The notes beneath the pieces were generated by a model. The model was not told the DNA's origin. It saw only the letters and a program-made list of their open reading frames with translations, and did not search any database. A DNA stretch of 64,000 bases from Mycolicibacter virginiensis (GTDB lineage Bacteria; Actinomycetota; Actinomycetes; Mycobacteriales; Mycobacteriaceae), in contig NZ_CP092430.2 in NCBI RefSeq assembly GCF_022374935.2, positions 2,728,001-2,792,000 on the forward strand. Reading direction: 5' to 3'. Positions 38,692 through 48,822 of this stretch are shown piece by piece (the stretch's first letter is position 1; every line of letters begins with the position of its first letter). A program made the translations under genes and the position numbers.

Positions 38692-39278
38692 TTGGTCTTC
38701 CCCAGCCGGCTCAGCGCGGTGCGCAGCACCTCGGAAGTGGTTGCGTCGGGAGCATCGGCCAGTACCTTATCGGTGGTCTCTTCGGCCTGCTTGGCGGCGA
38801 AGCCGAGCCCGATCAGGGCTTCGATCACCGGAGCACGCACCGCATGACCGCTGAACGGCGCGCCGTCGGACGCGGCCACCGCACCCATCTTGTCGCGCAG
38901 CTCCAGCACCAACCGCTCGGCACCGCGCTTGCCGATTCCGGGCACCCGGGTCAATGCGGTGACGTCGGAGTCGGCGAGCGCCCGACGCAAGGTGGTCGCG
39001 TCATAGACGGCCAGGGTGGCCAGGGCGATCTTGGGTCCGATACCCGAGACCCCGATCAGTGTGAGGAACAGGTCGCGTGCCTCGCTGTCCGGGAATCCGT
39101 AGAGCGTCATCGAGTCTTCGCGCACGATCATCGCGGTGATCAGCCGGGATTCGCTACCGCGGCGCAGCGTCGACAAGGTCGCCGGCGTGGCCATCAGCTT
39201 GTAGCCGACGCCGGCCGCCTCGACCACGGCATGGTCCAGCGCGATGTCGATGACTTCGCCACGTACCGACGCGATCAT
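38688..39278 (-). CDS. ruvA: Holliday junction DNA-binding subunit RuvA
   Basis: 196 residues. The N-terminal OB domain starts [20 protein letters not shown]. Two helix-hairpin-helix motifs follow, [16 protein letters not shown] and [19 protein letters not shown]. The C-terminal RuvB-binding helix bundle starts near residue 145 ([16 protein letters not shown]). It overlaps ruvC and ruvB by 4 bp each. Confidence 0.96.
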   Translation of the reverse strand: MIASVRGEVIDIALDHAVVEAAGVGYKLMATPATLSTLRRGSESRLITAMIVREDSMTLYGFPDSEARDLFLTLIGVSGIGPKIALATLAVYDATTLRRALADSDVTALTRVPGIGKRGAERLVLELRDKMGAVAASDGAPFSGHAVRAPVIEALIGLGFAAKQAEETTDKVLADAPDATTSEVLRTALSRLGKTK

Positions 39279-39832
39279 GCCCGGGCCGCCTTGAGCTTGG
39301 CGGTGTACTTACGCCGCTGCTCGGCGGCCAGTGCCTCGGCGGCAGCCATCCGGGCGATCATCGGGGCCCGCCAGCAATGACAGATCGCCAGCGCCAGCGC
39401 ATCGGCGGCGTCCGCGGGTGTCGGCTTTTGCTGCAGCCCGAGGATTCGGGTGATCATCGTCGTCACCTGCGCCTTGTCGGCCGAACCATTGCCGGTCACC
39501 GCGGCTTTGACCTCGCTGGGGGTGTGGAAGTGCACGGCGATGCCGCGCCGGGCAGCCTGCAGCGCGATCACTCCGCCGGCCTGCGCGGTGCCCATCACGG
39601 TGGAGACGTTCTGCTGGGAGAACACCCGCTCGATCGCGATGACGTCGGGACGATGGGTGTCGAGCCAGTGCTCGGCGGTGTTACTGATGGTCAGCAGCCG
39701 CTCCGGCAGCGGCTGATCGGCCGGGGTGCGCACCACGTCGACATCCAAAGCGGTGACCTGACGCCCCTGCCCGCTTTCGACCACTGACAGCCCACACCGC
39801 GTCAGCCCAGGGTCGACGCCCATCACCCGCAT
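39275..39832 (-). CDS. ruvC: Holliday junction resolvase RuvC
   Basis: 185 residues from the ATG at 39832 ([14 protein letters not shown]). The acidic catalytic residues are visible in [17 protein letters not shown] and [13 protein letters not shown]. It cuts four-way junctions presented by RuvAB. The frame is open upstream to 39916 but only the chosen start matches the family. Confidence 0.95.
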   Translation of the reverse strand: MRVMGVDPGLTRCGLSVVESGQGRQVTALDVDVVRTPADQPLPERLLTISNTAEHWLDTHRPDVIAIERVFSQQNVSTVMGTAQAGGVIALQAARRGIAVHFHTPSEVKAAVTGNGSADKAQVTTMITRILGLQQKPTPADAADALALAICHCWRAPMIARMAAAEALAAEQRRKYTAKLKAARA

Positions 39833-39937
39833 CGGATTCCTCTCCAGTACCGAACAACTGTTCGACAGTCTAGTGGGGTCCGACGACACCACTGGGGCGC
39901 GACACGCGGCGTCCACACGCTCTCCCCGGCCCGGTCA

Positions 39938-41302
39938 TCAGGCGGTGGCGATACGGCCACTGCGCGCCGCAGCCCGCAGCGCCTCGTAGTCGCGGTCGTT
40001 CTGTTCGGCATACGCCATGGCGAACCGGGTCAGCGCGCGGTCGGCGTTATCCCCCTTGCCGAGATAAGCCGCGATCGCGACCCGGTCGCCGGAGCGGCTG
40101 TGCGCCCGGGCAAGTGCGTGCCCGCATGCCTGTACGTAGGCGGAAAGCACCTTCGGCCGCATCGTCTCGACGTCGGCGGATCCCTTCATGTCCCACAGCT
40201 GGCGTACGTAGTAGTCGCCATGGTGGCCGTCGGGGCCGATGGCGTGCAGCCAGCCCAGCAGGACGTCGCTGGTGGCCTGCATCAGCCGCTGCCCCGCGAC
40301 GACCCGCTCCCCAGCGTTGGCGTATCGGCTGCGCTTGAGGTGGGGTTCCAACACCGAGGGGCGAGCCTCCTTGACCTGCATGAGCAACGGGTCTCCGCTG
40401 CCGACACCCTCAAACAGCACGATCCAGGTTCGGGTTCCGACGCTGCCGACACCGACCACCTTGCGGGCCACTTCCACGTAGCGGTAGCGCCGTGCGAGCA
40501 CCCTCCGGTCGTCGGGAAGGCTGGAAACGTAGTCCTTGATCAGCTTCCGCATGTACTTGTTGTAGAGCTGTGCCACAACGTCGCTGACCAAGTCACCGGC
40601 CGGCACGATCAGGGGCGGATCGCTGATCAGTCGCAGGCGCCCGTCTTGCGACCGGGTGAGTTTGTCGACGGCCTGCTGCCGGCCGCGGGACAGCGCACCG
40701 ACCGCGGTACGCCGGATGGCCTTGGCGTAGACCGGTTCTACGGCGGCCAGTAGGTCGGAATCGATGACCGACTGCGCGTACCACACGTCGAGCTCGCCGA
40801 GGCCGGCCAGTTCACGCATCTGATTGCGGTAAGCCTCGGCGCAGGCCGATACCACCGATTCCTGCTGGGCGGGGCTGAATCCCCTGCTGCGGCAGAGGAC
40901 TGCGGCACTGGCCACCAACCGTTTGACGTCCCACTCCCACGGTCCGGGCAGCGTCTCGTCGAAATCATTGAGGTCGAACATCAGCTGCCGCTCCGGGGAG
41001 GCGAACATCCCGAAGTTCGACAGGTGCGCGTCCCCGCACAGCTGTGCCGGTAGTCCGGTGTGCGGGCCGGCGGCGAGATCGGAGGCCATGATCACCGCCG
41101 AGCCCCTGAAAAACGCATACGGCGACGCCAACATGCGGGCGTAGCGGATCGGTACCAGCTCCAGAACCCGGGACTTGGATTGAGATTCCAGCAGTGCTAC
41201 CGGGTCCGCGCGTCTCGACGACGGTTCGTAGTCCCCGAGCGCGGATCGCGGAAGCACCTTCCGCTGGGACCTGCCGTACTCCTGGCGTTCCCTCCCCGAC
41301 AC
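39938..41302 (-). CDS. DUF2252 family protein
   Basis: 454 residues of the DUF2252 family, proteins with a distant protein-kinase-like/aminoglycoside-phosphotransferase-type fold. Family segments are YAFFRGSAVIMASDL, AQLCGDAHLSNFGMFASPE and MFDLNDFDETLPGPWEWD, where the H/N/D and DFDE residues resemble a phosphotransferase active site. The substrate is unknown. It has a GTG start. In M. tuberculosis the ruvC-yebC interval carries other genes (Rv2595-Rv2602), so this and the next gene are accessory here. Confidence 0.88.
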   Translation of the reverse strand: MSGRERQEYGRSQRKVLPRSALGDYEPSSRRADPVALLESQSKSRVLELVPIRYARMLASPYAFFRGSAVIMASDLAAGPHTGLPAQLCGDAHLSNFGMFASPERQLMFDLNDFDETLPGPWEWDVKRLVASAAVLCRSRGFSPAQQESVVSACAEAYRNQMRELAGLGELDVWYAQSVIDSDLLAAVEPVYAKAIRRTAVGALSRGRQQAVDKLTRSQDGRLRLISDPPLIVPAGDLVSDVVAQLYNKYMRKLIKDYVSSLPDDRRVLARRYRYVEVARKVVGVGSVGTRTWIVLFEGVGSGDPLLMQVKEARPSVLEPHLKRSRYANAGERVVAGQRLMQATSDVLLGWLHAIGPDGHHGDYYVRQLWDMKGSADVETMRPKVLSAYVQACGHALARAHSRSGDRVAIAAYLGKGDNADRALTRFAMAYAEQNDRDYEALRAAARSGRIATA

Positions 41303-41328
41303 GGCGTCAGTCTAGAACCGTTGTTCGG

Positions 41329-42138
41329 CTAAACGACCCGCAAACCAGCGGGCACGGCGCCTGGGTCACGCCAGAACGCGTCGTTGACGAACCGGTTGAA
41401 CAAGTCCGGCGGCAGTATCGACTCCCGCGGCTTGGCCCGGACCTCGCCGTGGACCGTGTGCAGGCCCGGTGTACCGGCCCGTTCGTCGAAATCTGTGACG
41501 TCGTAGTCGACATGAGCGAAGTCGTGGGTGAACATCGGCTCGCCGATGAAGTCGTAGATGGCACGCATGGTGGACGCCGGGTCGGTGGTCAGCGTCTCAT
41601 ATTGCACCAGCAGCAGTCGGTCGCGCTCGGCGCCGAAACAGGCCTGTTTGAGCATGTCGTATGGGGCCCCGATCATCCCGTCCTGCGCCACAATCGCGTT
41701 GGCGCGGGTGTAGACCGTGCCGCCGGGGTTGAAGCCGAAGATGGACGAGGGGGTGAACACGTTGCGCTGGACTAACCGTTCGATGCTGTCGACCACCCAC
41801 GGCACCTCGCGCACGCACGCGATGACCTTGGCGCTCGGGAACAACCGGGAAACCGCGGGCATCCAGCCGCACCACCCTCGGTTGGTATCGAAGACCACCT
41901 CAGCGTCGCAATCGGCATAGAAGCTGTCGAACAGGCCGTGCAAAATCCGTTCCCGCTTCGCGTCGTCGATGAACACCGAATACTCGTTGCGGGCGCTCAT
42001 CTCACCGAGCAGGGCACCGAACAACCCCGCCAGCGGGCCCGACATCCCGGCCTCGAAGCGCGGGTTCTGCCGCAGTAACGCGGCCAGCAGTGTCGAACCT
42101 GAGCGCGGCAGACCGGAGATGAAATGAATCGTCGACAA
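41329..42138 (-). CDS. Sulfotransferase family protein
   Basis: About 269 residues with the PAPS-binding loop ISGLPRSGSTLLAALL at the N-terminus and a second 3'-phosphate-binding region around VIACVREVPWVVDSIERLVQ. Members transfer sulfate from PAPS to carbohydrates, lipids or proteins. The best start is the TTG at 42138, with GGAG 9 bp upstream, because the loop must begin within about 10 residues; an ATG further out (42204) lies inside yebC. The acceptor is unknown. It starts 11 bp after the yebC stop and is probably cotranscribed with it. Confidence 0.82.
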   Translation of the reverse strand: MSTIHFISGLPRSGSTLLAALLRQNPRFEAGMSGPLAGLFGALLGEMSARNEYSVFIDDAKRERILHGLFDSFYADCDAEVVFDTNRGWCGWMPAVSRLFPSAKVIACVREVPWVVDSIERLVQRNVFTPSSIFGFNPGGTVYTRANAIVAQDGMIGAPYDMLKQACFGAERDRLLLVQYETLTTDPASTMRAIYDFIGEPMFTHDFAHVDYDVTDFDERAGTPGLHTVHGEVRAKPRESILPPDLFNRFVNDAFWRDPGAVPAGLRVV

Positions 42139-42149
42139 CGACGTGGCTC

Positions 42150-42905
42150 CTATTCGTCTTCGAGGGCTGCCAGGACTTCGTCGGACAGATCGACGTTGGT
42201 CCACACGTTCTGCACGTCGTCGTTGTCCTCAAGGGCGTCAACCAACTTCAACACCTTGCGGGCACCCTCGACATCGACCGGAACACTCACCGACGCCTGA
42301 AAACTGGCCTCCGCGGAGTCATAATCGATCCCAGCCTCCACCAGCGCACTGCGCACCGCCACCAGATCCCCCGGCTCCGAGATCACCTCGAAGCTCTCCC
42401 CCAAATCATTGACATCCTCAGCACCGGCATCCAACACCGCCGCCAACACGTCATCCTCGGTCAACCCATTCTTGTCCAAGGTGACCGTGCCCTTGCGACT
42501 GAACAGATACGCCACCGAACCCGGATCAGCCATCTGACCACCGTTACGCGTCATCGCCACCCGCACCTCACTGGCCGCACGATTGCGATTGTCGGTCAAA
42601 CACTCGATCAACACCGCCACCCCATTGGGCCCATAACCCTCATAGGTGATCGTCTGGTAATCCGCCCCACCAGCTTCCTCACCAGCACCACGCTTACGCG
42701 CCCGCTCAATATTGTCGTTGGGCACCGAGTTCTTCTTCGCCTTCTGAATGGCGTCATACAACGTCGGATTACCCGACGGATCCCCACCACCAACCCGCGC
42801 CGCAACCTCAATATTCTTGATCAACCGCGCAAAATTCTTGCCACGACGAGCGTCAATGACAGCCTTCTTGTGCTTCGTGGTAGCCCACTTGGAATGGCCG
42901 CTCAT
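42150..42905 (-). CDS. yebC: YebC/PmpR-family transcription/translation factor
   Basis: 251 residues, the same length as M. tuberculosis Rv2603c. It begins [20 protein letters not shown] and continues with the [20 protein letters not shown] and [13 protein letters not shown] segments typical of TACO1/YebC proteins. Recent work on the family links it to relief of ribosome stalling, earlier work to transcription regulation. The first two-thirds of the gene uses many G- and T-ending codons, in contrast to neighbours. Confidence 0.95.
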   Translation of the reverse strand: MSGHSKWATTKHKKAVIDARRGKNFARLIKNIEVAARVGGGDPSGNPTLYDAIQKAKKNSVPNDNIERARKRGAGEEAGGADYQTITYEGYGPNGVAVLIECLTDNRNRAASEVRVAMTRNGGQMADPGSVAYLFSRKGTVTLDKNGLTEDDVLAAVLDAGAEDVNDLGESFEVISEPGDLVAVRSALVEAGIDYDSAEASFQASVSVPVDVEGARKVLKLVDALEDNDDVQNVWTNVDLSDEVLAALEDE

Positions 42906-43625
42906 AACCCGCCCCACCTCACTGTTTCTGATGAAAAGTTCGCCCGGTGAGTCTACGCGGACGCTGCGGAATTACCTGCACACAACGTGGCAAAACAACC
43001 GCTCATCCGAGCTTGCCCGGCACGGGCCTCCGCTGAGTGCGTCACCGCTATTGATTCCGCTCAAAAGGATTCCAGCCTGTTCCCGACGCCGGACCGATGT
43101 AGCCAGCAATTAGCCCGCCTCGTCGGGATGCGAGCGTCAGCCGGCCATTGCCGTCGTCATGTTGGAACCGCCGCCATGGGCCGGCGCAAGGATGCCGCGC
43201 GGACACGACGGCACATCCGTGCGGGACTGCGATGTAGGCGGACTTCACCGCCGTATCGCTGTTTCTCAGGTTATTGCGTTGGCGCACTGGCAATTACACC
43301 TGCTATCGAATATCGCATCTCCGCATGATCCACCGTCTCAACGGCAAGGATCTGCCATGGTGTGCGGCCACGCACAAGGCGGTCGGCATGGCGGACGTCC
43401 GGAGCGGATCGCGGTGACTCGTGTCGTCATCGAAGTTCGAGGTTCAGCGTCGAATCCGTTTGCTCAGCACGTCGCCGGGGAGCCCCACCCGGCCTTGCGA
43501 GAACCCGGATCTTCGAGCCGGATTTCGACCGGCTGCGGCAAGCTGAGCAATCACTGCATCATCGCGCCGAGGCCCGCGGCCGCCCAACCGTTATGGCATC
43601 GGCGCACGAACATCGCGGAGCATTC
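42906..43625. other. 720-bp intergenic region
   Basis: This stretch separates yebC (minus) from the BASS transporter (plus), so it must hold both promoters. I see no tRNA, no insertion-sequence ends and no open frame with family features. Some open frames cover it but their composition is unlike real genes. It sits exactly where conserved gene order ends and the sulfatase/ESX segment begins. Confidence 0.4.
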
Positions 43626-44543
43626 ATGGATAACCGGTTCTTCCCATTGGTCGTCGTGACGGCCATGCTCGCGCTGGGAATGACCCTCACCGTCGCCGAC
43701 TTCCGGCGAGCCGCCGCCCTGAAGCGCCCACTGGCGGTCGCCCTGGTCTGCCAGGCGGTAGCCCTGCCGGCCCTCTGCCTGCTCATCGCCGAAGCGTTCA
43801 ACCTCCCGCCGAAGCTCGCGGTGGGACTCATGTTGATATCCGCCGTCCCAGGCGGCCTGTTGGCCAATGTGTTCAGCCACTTGGTCAATGGCGACCTGGC
43901 ACTCAATCTCACCCTAACCGCGATCAACGCCGTGATCTCGATCGCTTCCCTACCAGCGATCCTGGCATTCTCAATCAACTGGTTCACCGGCGAGGGCAGG
44001 ACGATTCCGCTGCAGCTGGACAAGTTCGTCGCAGTGGTCGGCCTGGTCCTCATTCCCACGGCTATTGGGGTCGCCATTCGCGAACGCTTCCCCGAGCTGG
44101 CCCGCCGCTTGAAGCGGCCAGTCCGAGTCGCCGCGGCCACGCTGCTGGTCGCGATCTCCATTGCCGCAATCGTCGGGGGGCAAACGACACTGCTCAACAA
44201 CCTCGGCGCACTCAGTGGCGCCGTCGTGTCCTTCGCCACCGTGAGCTTGACCGTCGGCTATCTGGTGCCTCGATGGATGAAACTCGCTCCGCGGCAGGCG
44301 ATTGCCATCAGCCTCGAGATCGGGATGCACAACGCAATGGTGGCCACCGCGATAGCCCTGAGTCCGCAGCTCCTCGACAGCGCCGAAATCGGGACCGTGC
44401 CGGCACTGTACGGCGTCATCGCGCCCATCATCGCCCTGCTGCTTGTCGTTACGGTTCGCCGCTTCGATCCCGCGTACCGCCCGGAACGCCCGGAACGGCG
44501 CCGCTTCCGCAGCCGACCAAGCGCTGTCATCCAAGCCCGATGA
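43626..44543 (+). CDS. BASS-family (bile acid:sodium symporter-like) transporter
   Basis: 305 residues, about nine to ten hydrophobic helices. The ATG at 43626 gives MDNRFFPLVVVTAMLALGMT, a typical family start. The conserved core segments LMLISAVPGGLLANVFSHLV and ISLEIGMHNAMVATAIAL form the crossover region that binds sodium and substrate. Substrates of the family include bile acids, steroid sulfates and other organic anions. It is followed 145 bp downstream by a sulfatase gene in the same direction, so uptake of a sulfated organic anion is a reasonable guess. Confidence 0.85.
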   Translation: MDNRFFPLVVVTAMLALGMTLTVADFRRAAALKRPLAVALVCQAVALPALCLLIAEAFNLPPKLAVGLMLISAVPGGLLANVFSHLVNGDLALNLTLTAINAVISIASLPAILAFSINWFTGEGRTIPLQLDKFVAVVGLVLIPTAIGVAIRERFPELARRLKRPVRVAAATLLVAISIAAIVGGQTTLLNNLGALSGAVVSFATVSLTVGYLVPRWMKLAPRQAIAISLEIGMHNAMVATAIALSPQLLDSAEIGTVPALYGVIAPIIALLLVVTVRRFDPAYRPERPERRRFRSRPSAVIQAR

Positions 44544-44688
44544 CGGTGCCCGGCCGGCATGCAGAAGCGGTGGCCGGCTAGGCCGCTCCAGTCAGGATCG
44601 ATTACAGCTTCAGTCAGTCGAATTACCCACCGCCCGTGCGATTCGCAATATCGAGTACACGCAGGTCATAGCGAAAGGCGACATCGAG

Positions 44689-46917
44689 ATGAGCCAGCCC
44701 CAGCGCCCCCCACAGGATGCGCCCAATGTCGTGGTGATCCTGCTCGATGACCTCGGCTTCGCCCAGTTCGGCTGCTACGGCTCAGACATCTCGACTCCGA
44801 CCGTCGACCGCCTGGCCGCAGGAGGCCTGCGCTACAACCGGTTTCACGTGACGGCCCTGTGCTCCCCGACCCGGGCCGCGCTGCTGACCGGCCGCAACCA
44901 CCACGCAGTGGGAATGGGCTTCCTTGCAGATCTGCCAACCACGCATCCCGGGTACACCGCACACATTCCCCGCTCGGCGGCGACGCTCCCACGAATCCTG
45001 CGAGACGCGGGTTGGAGCACATTGGCAACCGGCAAATGGCATTTGGTACCGCGAGGTGAGCGTGGCGGAGCTGGACCCTACGACCAATGGCCGCTGGGTT
45101 TGGGGTTCGAACGCTACTACGGATTTCTCCGGGGCGACGCCAATCAATGGGCGCCGGAACTGGTTCGCGACAATTCGTTCGTCGAAGCACCTGCCCGGCC
45201 CGATGAGGGCTACCACCTGACCGAAGATCTCGCCGACGAAGCGATCCGGATGGTGCTAAGCCAACAGGCCAGCGCCCCTGGCAAACCTTTCTTCCTCTAT
45301 TTCACGCCGGGAGCGATGCACTCGCCGCACCACGTGGAGCGCTCATGGGCTGATGCCTACGCCGGCAAGTTCGACGTCGGCTGGGATCGCTGGCGTGACG
45401 AGCTGTTCGCTCGTCAAGTGCAGTCCGGAGTAGTCCCGGCCACCACCTCCTTGACCCCACGGCCGCCCTGGGTTCCGGCCTGGGACGATCTCAGCGCGGA
45501 CGAGCGCCTCCTGTACGCCCGCATGCATGAGGTTTACGCCGGGTTCCTCAGCCACACCGATGCGCAGATCGGCCGGCTGGTCGACACCCTTGAGCGCATC
45601 GGGGTGCTCGACAACACGTTGATCCTGCTGATGTCTGACAACGGCGCCAGCGCCGAGGGCGGGGTTTCCGGGACCGTCAATGAGCATCGGTTCACCCATC
45701 GGGTACGCGATGACCTCGCCGAGAACCTCGCGCAGCTCGACGAGTGGGGCGGACCACGCACCTATCCGCACTACGCGTGGGGCTGGGCGTGGGCCGGCAA
45801 TACGCCATTTCGGTTGTGGAAGCGCTACACCTGGCTCGGCGGCACCCGGGTCCCGTTCATCGCGCACTGGCCCAAGAAGATTCGTGAGGGCGGCGAGATC
45901 CGTGGACAGTTCGCCCATGCGATCGACGTCCTGCCGACCGTGCTCGATGCGTGCGGCGTGGCCGTCCCGGACTCCGTCGACGGTATTGCACAACAGCCCG
46001 TTCAGGGGGCCAGCCTGTTGCCCTCGTTCACCGATCCTGCGGCACCCAACCCGCGTTCGCTGCAGTACTTCGAGATGATGGGCTCGCGGGCGATCTTCGC
46101 CGACGGCTGGAAGGCGACCACCGATCACGTTCCGGTCGGTGTGATGGACGAGGACTCACTGCTGACCGGAAGCCGCGACTTTGAGACCGATCGCTGGTCG
46201 CTGTTCCGCCTCGACGAGGACTTCTCGGAGTCTGACGATCTCGCAGACCAACATCCCGACATAGTCGAGCAGCTACCGGAGCAGTGGTCGCAGGAAGCTG
46301 CCGCCAACAATGTTCTGCCGCTGCTTGACTCGCTGATCGGGCGATTGACTGCCGTAGCGCAGCCGCAGTACCCGGTTGGCCTGAAGGTCACGCTCTATCC
46401 GCAGGCCGGTCCGGTGCTCGATGAGGCGCTGCCGATGCTGGCCGGCGGTGGTCACATCCTCGCCGATGTGGATGTGCCGCAGCAGGATGCGGCCAGCGGA
46501 GTGTTGTTTGCCATCGGTGACCGCAACGGCGGCTTGGCCGCCTACGTCATTGATGGCAGGTTGCATGTTGCCGTCGCGCTGCCCAGTGGCACCCTGCAGC
46601 TTCGGTCCGAGCAGCACGTGCCGCCCGGGCGTCACCTCATCGGCTGCGTGCTGCGCCTGGTGTCCGGGGGCGTCGCCGTCGACGCCGTCGTCGACGACAC
46701 CGTTGTCGCGAGCACGACGACCGAACACGCGCTTCCGTTCATCTGGCAGCACGGTGGCACCCACCTCACCCTCGGCTACGACCGCGGCCTGCCGGTCGCC
46801 GATGACTACCAGCCACCCTTTGCCTGGAATGGCTCTTTGCATGCCGTCCACGTGCAGGCCGGGCAAGCCGAACTCGACCAGATCGACGCGCTGCGCATCG
46901 CCCTGCAATCCGACTAG
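44689..46917 (+). CDS. Sulfatase (arylsulfatase type)
   Basis: 742 residues. The formylglycine motif ALCSPTRAALLTGR has Cys at residue 58, to be oxidised by a formylglycine-generating enzyme. Metal and active-site residues are in VVILLDDLGFAQFGCYG, LATGKWHL and LMSDNGASAEGG. The length and the additional C-terminal beta-rich domain (from about residue 590) resemble the long mycobacterial sulfatases of the AtsD type. There is no signal peptide, so it is cytosolic. The start at 44689 (MSQPQRPPQDAPNVV) has no strong Shine-Dalgarno. Its stop overlaps the stop of the facing gene. Confidence 0.93.
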   Translation: MSQPQRPPQDAPNVVVILLDDLGFAQFGCYGSDISTPTVDRLAAGGLRYNRFHVTALCSPTRAALLTGRNHHAVGMGFLADLPTTHPGYTAHIPRSAATLPRILRDAGWSTLATGKWHLVPRGERGGAGPYDQWPLGLGFERYYGFLRGDANQWAPELVRDNSFVEAPARPDEGYHLTEDLADEAIRMVLSQQASAPGKPFFLYFTPGAMHSPHHVERSWADAYAGKFDVGWDRWRDELFARQVQSGVVPATTSLTPRPPWVPAWDDLSADERLLYARMHEVYAGFLSHTDAQIGRLVDTLERIGVLDNTLILLMSDNGASAEGGVSGTVNEHRFTHRVRDDLAENLAQLDEWGGPRTYPHYAWGWAWAGNTPFRLWKRYTWLGGTRVPFIAHWPKKIREGGEIRGQFAHAIDVLPTVLDACGVAVPDSVDGIAQQPVQGASLLPSFTDPAAPNPRSLQYFEMMGSRAIFADGWKATTDHVPVGVMDEDSLLTGSRDFETDRWSLFRLDEDFSESDDLADQHPDIVEQLPEQWSQEAAANNVLPLLDSLIGRLTAVAQPQYPVGLKVTLYPQAGPVLDEALPMLAGGGHILADVDVPQQDAASGVLFAIGDRNGGLAAYVIDGRLHVAVALPSGTLQLRSEQHVPPGRHLIGCVLRLVSGGVAVDAVVDDTVVASTTTEHALPFIWQHGGTHLTLGYDRGLPVADDYQPPFAWNGSLHAVHVQAGQAELDQIDALRIALQSD

Positions 46918-47684
46918 TCGCCGGCGAAGGCGAACTGGAAGCCAGTGAGTATTGCGTGTTTTGCGGTCACGTAGGCCGGGTTACTGGGATCCCTGCTCTG
47001 AATAGTGACCGTGGCGGCCCACAGCCTGTTTCCACTGTCCTGACCCGCAACTATCAGGCAGGTAACCTCACGACTGCGAAGGGCCATGCCGCCGGGGCCT
47101 TCGTCGGCGGCGTTGTAGGCAATGATAACGGCGGGATAGCCGCAAATAACGCCGCGACTCTGGTCAACAATGTCGGTTATGCCGGCGCTTTCCCACTCGA
47201 GTGCGTCTTGGGGAGTTCTGAGTCCGACCTTATCGGTGAGGTTTTCAAGAGTCACAACGGTGTTCGGCATGAAACCGTAGGCACCCAATTCTCGGCCAGC
47301 CATCACCGCGCGAACTATTGGCGGCCTCGGCTGGCCCACGGCGTCAAAGACCCAGCCGTAGGGTTGGGGCAACGCCAGCCTGGGCTCGTCGGCGGCGCGG
47401 TGGTCCAGGTTGGCGAGCGGCACGGTGCTAGGCGTGCATCTGCTCGACAACGGGCTGTCAGATGCTTCGCCAGCTGGCTCATCATGGCCGCTGCGCCTCG
47501 CAATCAGCGCAGCGGCGACCAGCACAGCGGCGGTCAGCGCAATGGCCATCACGATCGCGGCGGCAGCAATGGCCACGGGAAGCCGAGGGCGTGCCGGCTG
47601 GGTGGCAGCGTCACTTCGCGGCTGCTCTGGCAGTTCCTCAGAGGATGGCCCTTGGCTACCGGATGCTTGGCTTTCCATCGGCAA
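46914..47684 (-). CDS. Single-pass membrane protein of unknown function
   Basis: 256 residues. A Ser/Pro/Gln-rich cytoplasmic part (about 1-34), one membrane helix (about 36-62) and an extracytoplasmic domain with three Cys, including SSRCTPSTVPLANL and GVICGYPAVIIAYNA. The domain resembles LpqN/LpqT-type mycobacterial envelope proteins in overall pattern, but I cannot confirm this. It is convergent with the sulfatase, the two TAG stops overlapping on CTAG, and lies upstream of nothing on its strand; the eccE gene is 139 bp upstream in the same direction. Confidence 0.75.
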   Translation of the reverse strand: MPMESQASGSQGPSSEELPEQPRSDAATQPARPRLPVAIAAAAIVMAIALTAAVLVAAALIARRSGHDEPAGEASDSPLSSRCTPSTVPLANLDHRAADEPRLALPQPYGWVFDAVGQPRPPIVRAVMAGRELGAYGFMPNTVVTLENLTDKVGLRTPQDALEWESAGITDIVDQSRGVICGYPAVIIAYNAADEGPGGMALRSREVTCLIVAGQDSGNRLWAATVTIQSRDPSNPAYVTAKHAILTGFQFAFAGD

Positions 47685-47823
47685 AGAATAGCCACCCCGT
47701 TTGTCTCCAAGGCCAGTGCCGACTGACTCGGTGGCGGGTAGTCGGTATCGCTCGAGGGTCCGATTACGTGGGGATCAACCGCAATGCATTCAGCGGCCCG
47801 CCGCGGTCAAGGTCAACTGCTGT

Positions 47824-48822
47824 TCAGCCCACGATGGCGTCGGCCGGCGAACGTCGGGCGGTGCTGCTGGGCCACCGGAGCCGTGTCAGCCAGTCGCGGG
47901 CCACGACGGCATGGCCGTCCAAGCGCTGCACCGACGACGGGTGCAAGGCCGCCAGCGACGAGCGTTGGACTCCTGGTTGCGGACTCAGTCCGGGCAGCGG
48001 TCCACCGGCGCCGGCTTGGGCTCCGGTGCGGAATGCGGCCGCGAACGCCAGCGTCTGGTCGTCGCCGGCGCCGGCAAGCTCCAGCGCTGTCCAGGTTTCA
48101 GGCGCCGGGTAGGCCCAGACCTTCGCGAGCAGGTCCGGCAGGTCGTGCCCGGGGGTAAGCCGGTATGCGGCAAGGTGATCGCCACTTTCCTGCACAATCC
48201 CGTGCCAGGTCTCGCGGGAGCCTGCGGAGTCCAGACGCGGGACATCGTCGGGCTCGACGGCGCTGGCCGCCCAACCGGATTCCCGGAGGTGATCGGCGAG
48301 TCGACGTGCCACGACCGCAGCGGTCTTGTCCAAGGGGATCTCTGCGGAACGTGCTTGCAGCGCAGCGAGATTGTCGACGGCGGAGAAGGTCAGCCCGATC
48401 CACGTGGTCCGCTCCCGTGCGCCGGCCTGGTCTCCGAAGTCGCGGCTGGTGACCCGGATCGTGTCGGCCCGCAGGCCGTAACGGTCCAGGTAGCGGACGA
48501 TCAGCGGCAGCGGAAGCGCATCGGTGTCTTCCTGCGGCGCCGCGACGTTCAGCAGCGCAGTGACCCGCGGGTCGGTGACCGTCCTGCGGGATCGGCGTTC
48601 CCCGTGCTTGCCGCGGTTGAGCGCGACTCGGCGCCGCAGCAGCGTCGTCACGGGTAACCCACGCCATCGCGTCAATAAGACCGCTACGACGGGGATGCCG
48701 ACGCCCAGCACCCAACGCTCGCGTGCCGCGTGCCAGGGGTAGGCGGCAGCCAGGGCCACCGCAGCGAAAAGCACCACGGCGATTCGGCCGGTACCGGGCC
48801 AGGGTGATCGGTGGGTACTCAC
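47824..48822 (-). CDS. eccE3: ESX-3-type secretion component EccE
   Basis: 332 residues. Two N-terminal membrane helices (about 12-28 and 38-52, RIAVVLFAAVALAAAYPW and VLGVGIPVVAVLL) are followed by a cytoplasmic domain. EccE stabilises the periphery of the type VII membrane complex with EccBCD and MycP. Identity rests on this architecture and on being the last gene after mycP, as in Rv0292. The ATG overlaps the mycP stop by 4 bp. Confidence 0.9.
   Translation of the reverse strand: MSTHRSPWPGTGRIAVVLFAAVALAAAYPWHAARERWVLGVGIPVVAVLLTRWRGLPVTTLLRRRVALNRGKHGERRSRRTVTDPRVTALLNVAAPQEDTDALPLPLIVRYLDRYGLRADTIRVTSRDFGDQAGARERTTWIGLTFSAVDNLAALQARSAEIPLDKTAAVVARRLADHLRESGWAASAVEPDDVPRLDSAGSRETWHGIVQESGDHLAAYRLTPGHDLPDLLAKVWAYPAPETWTALELAGAGDDQTLAFAAAFRTGAQAGAGGPLPGLSPQPGVQRSSLAALHPSSVQRLDGHAVVARDWLTRLRWPSSTARRSPADAIVG

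Noticed and set aside
42906..43625. Insertion sequence, integrase or tRNA-linked junction at the edge of the ESX/sulfatase segment
   Set aside because: No transposase, terminal inverted repeats, target duplication or tRNA gene could be seen, so there is no direct mark of how the segment arrived.
43362..43625. N-terminal extension of the BASS transporter
   Set aside because: The frame is open upstream, but the residues are Arg/Ser-rich and hydrophilic, while the ATG at 43626 gives a normal family start.
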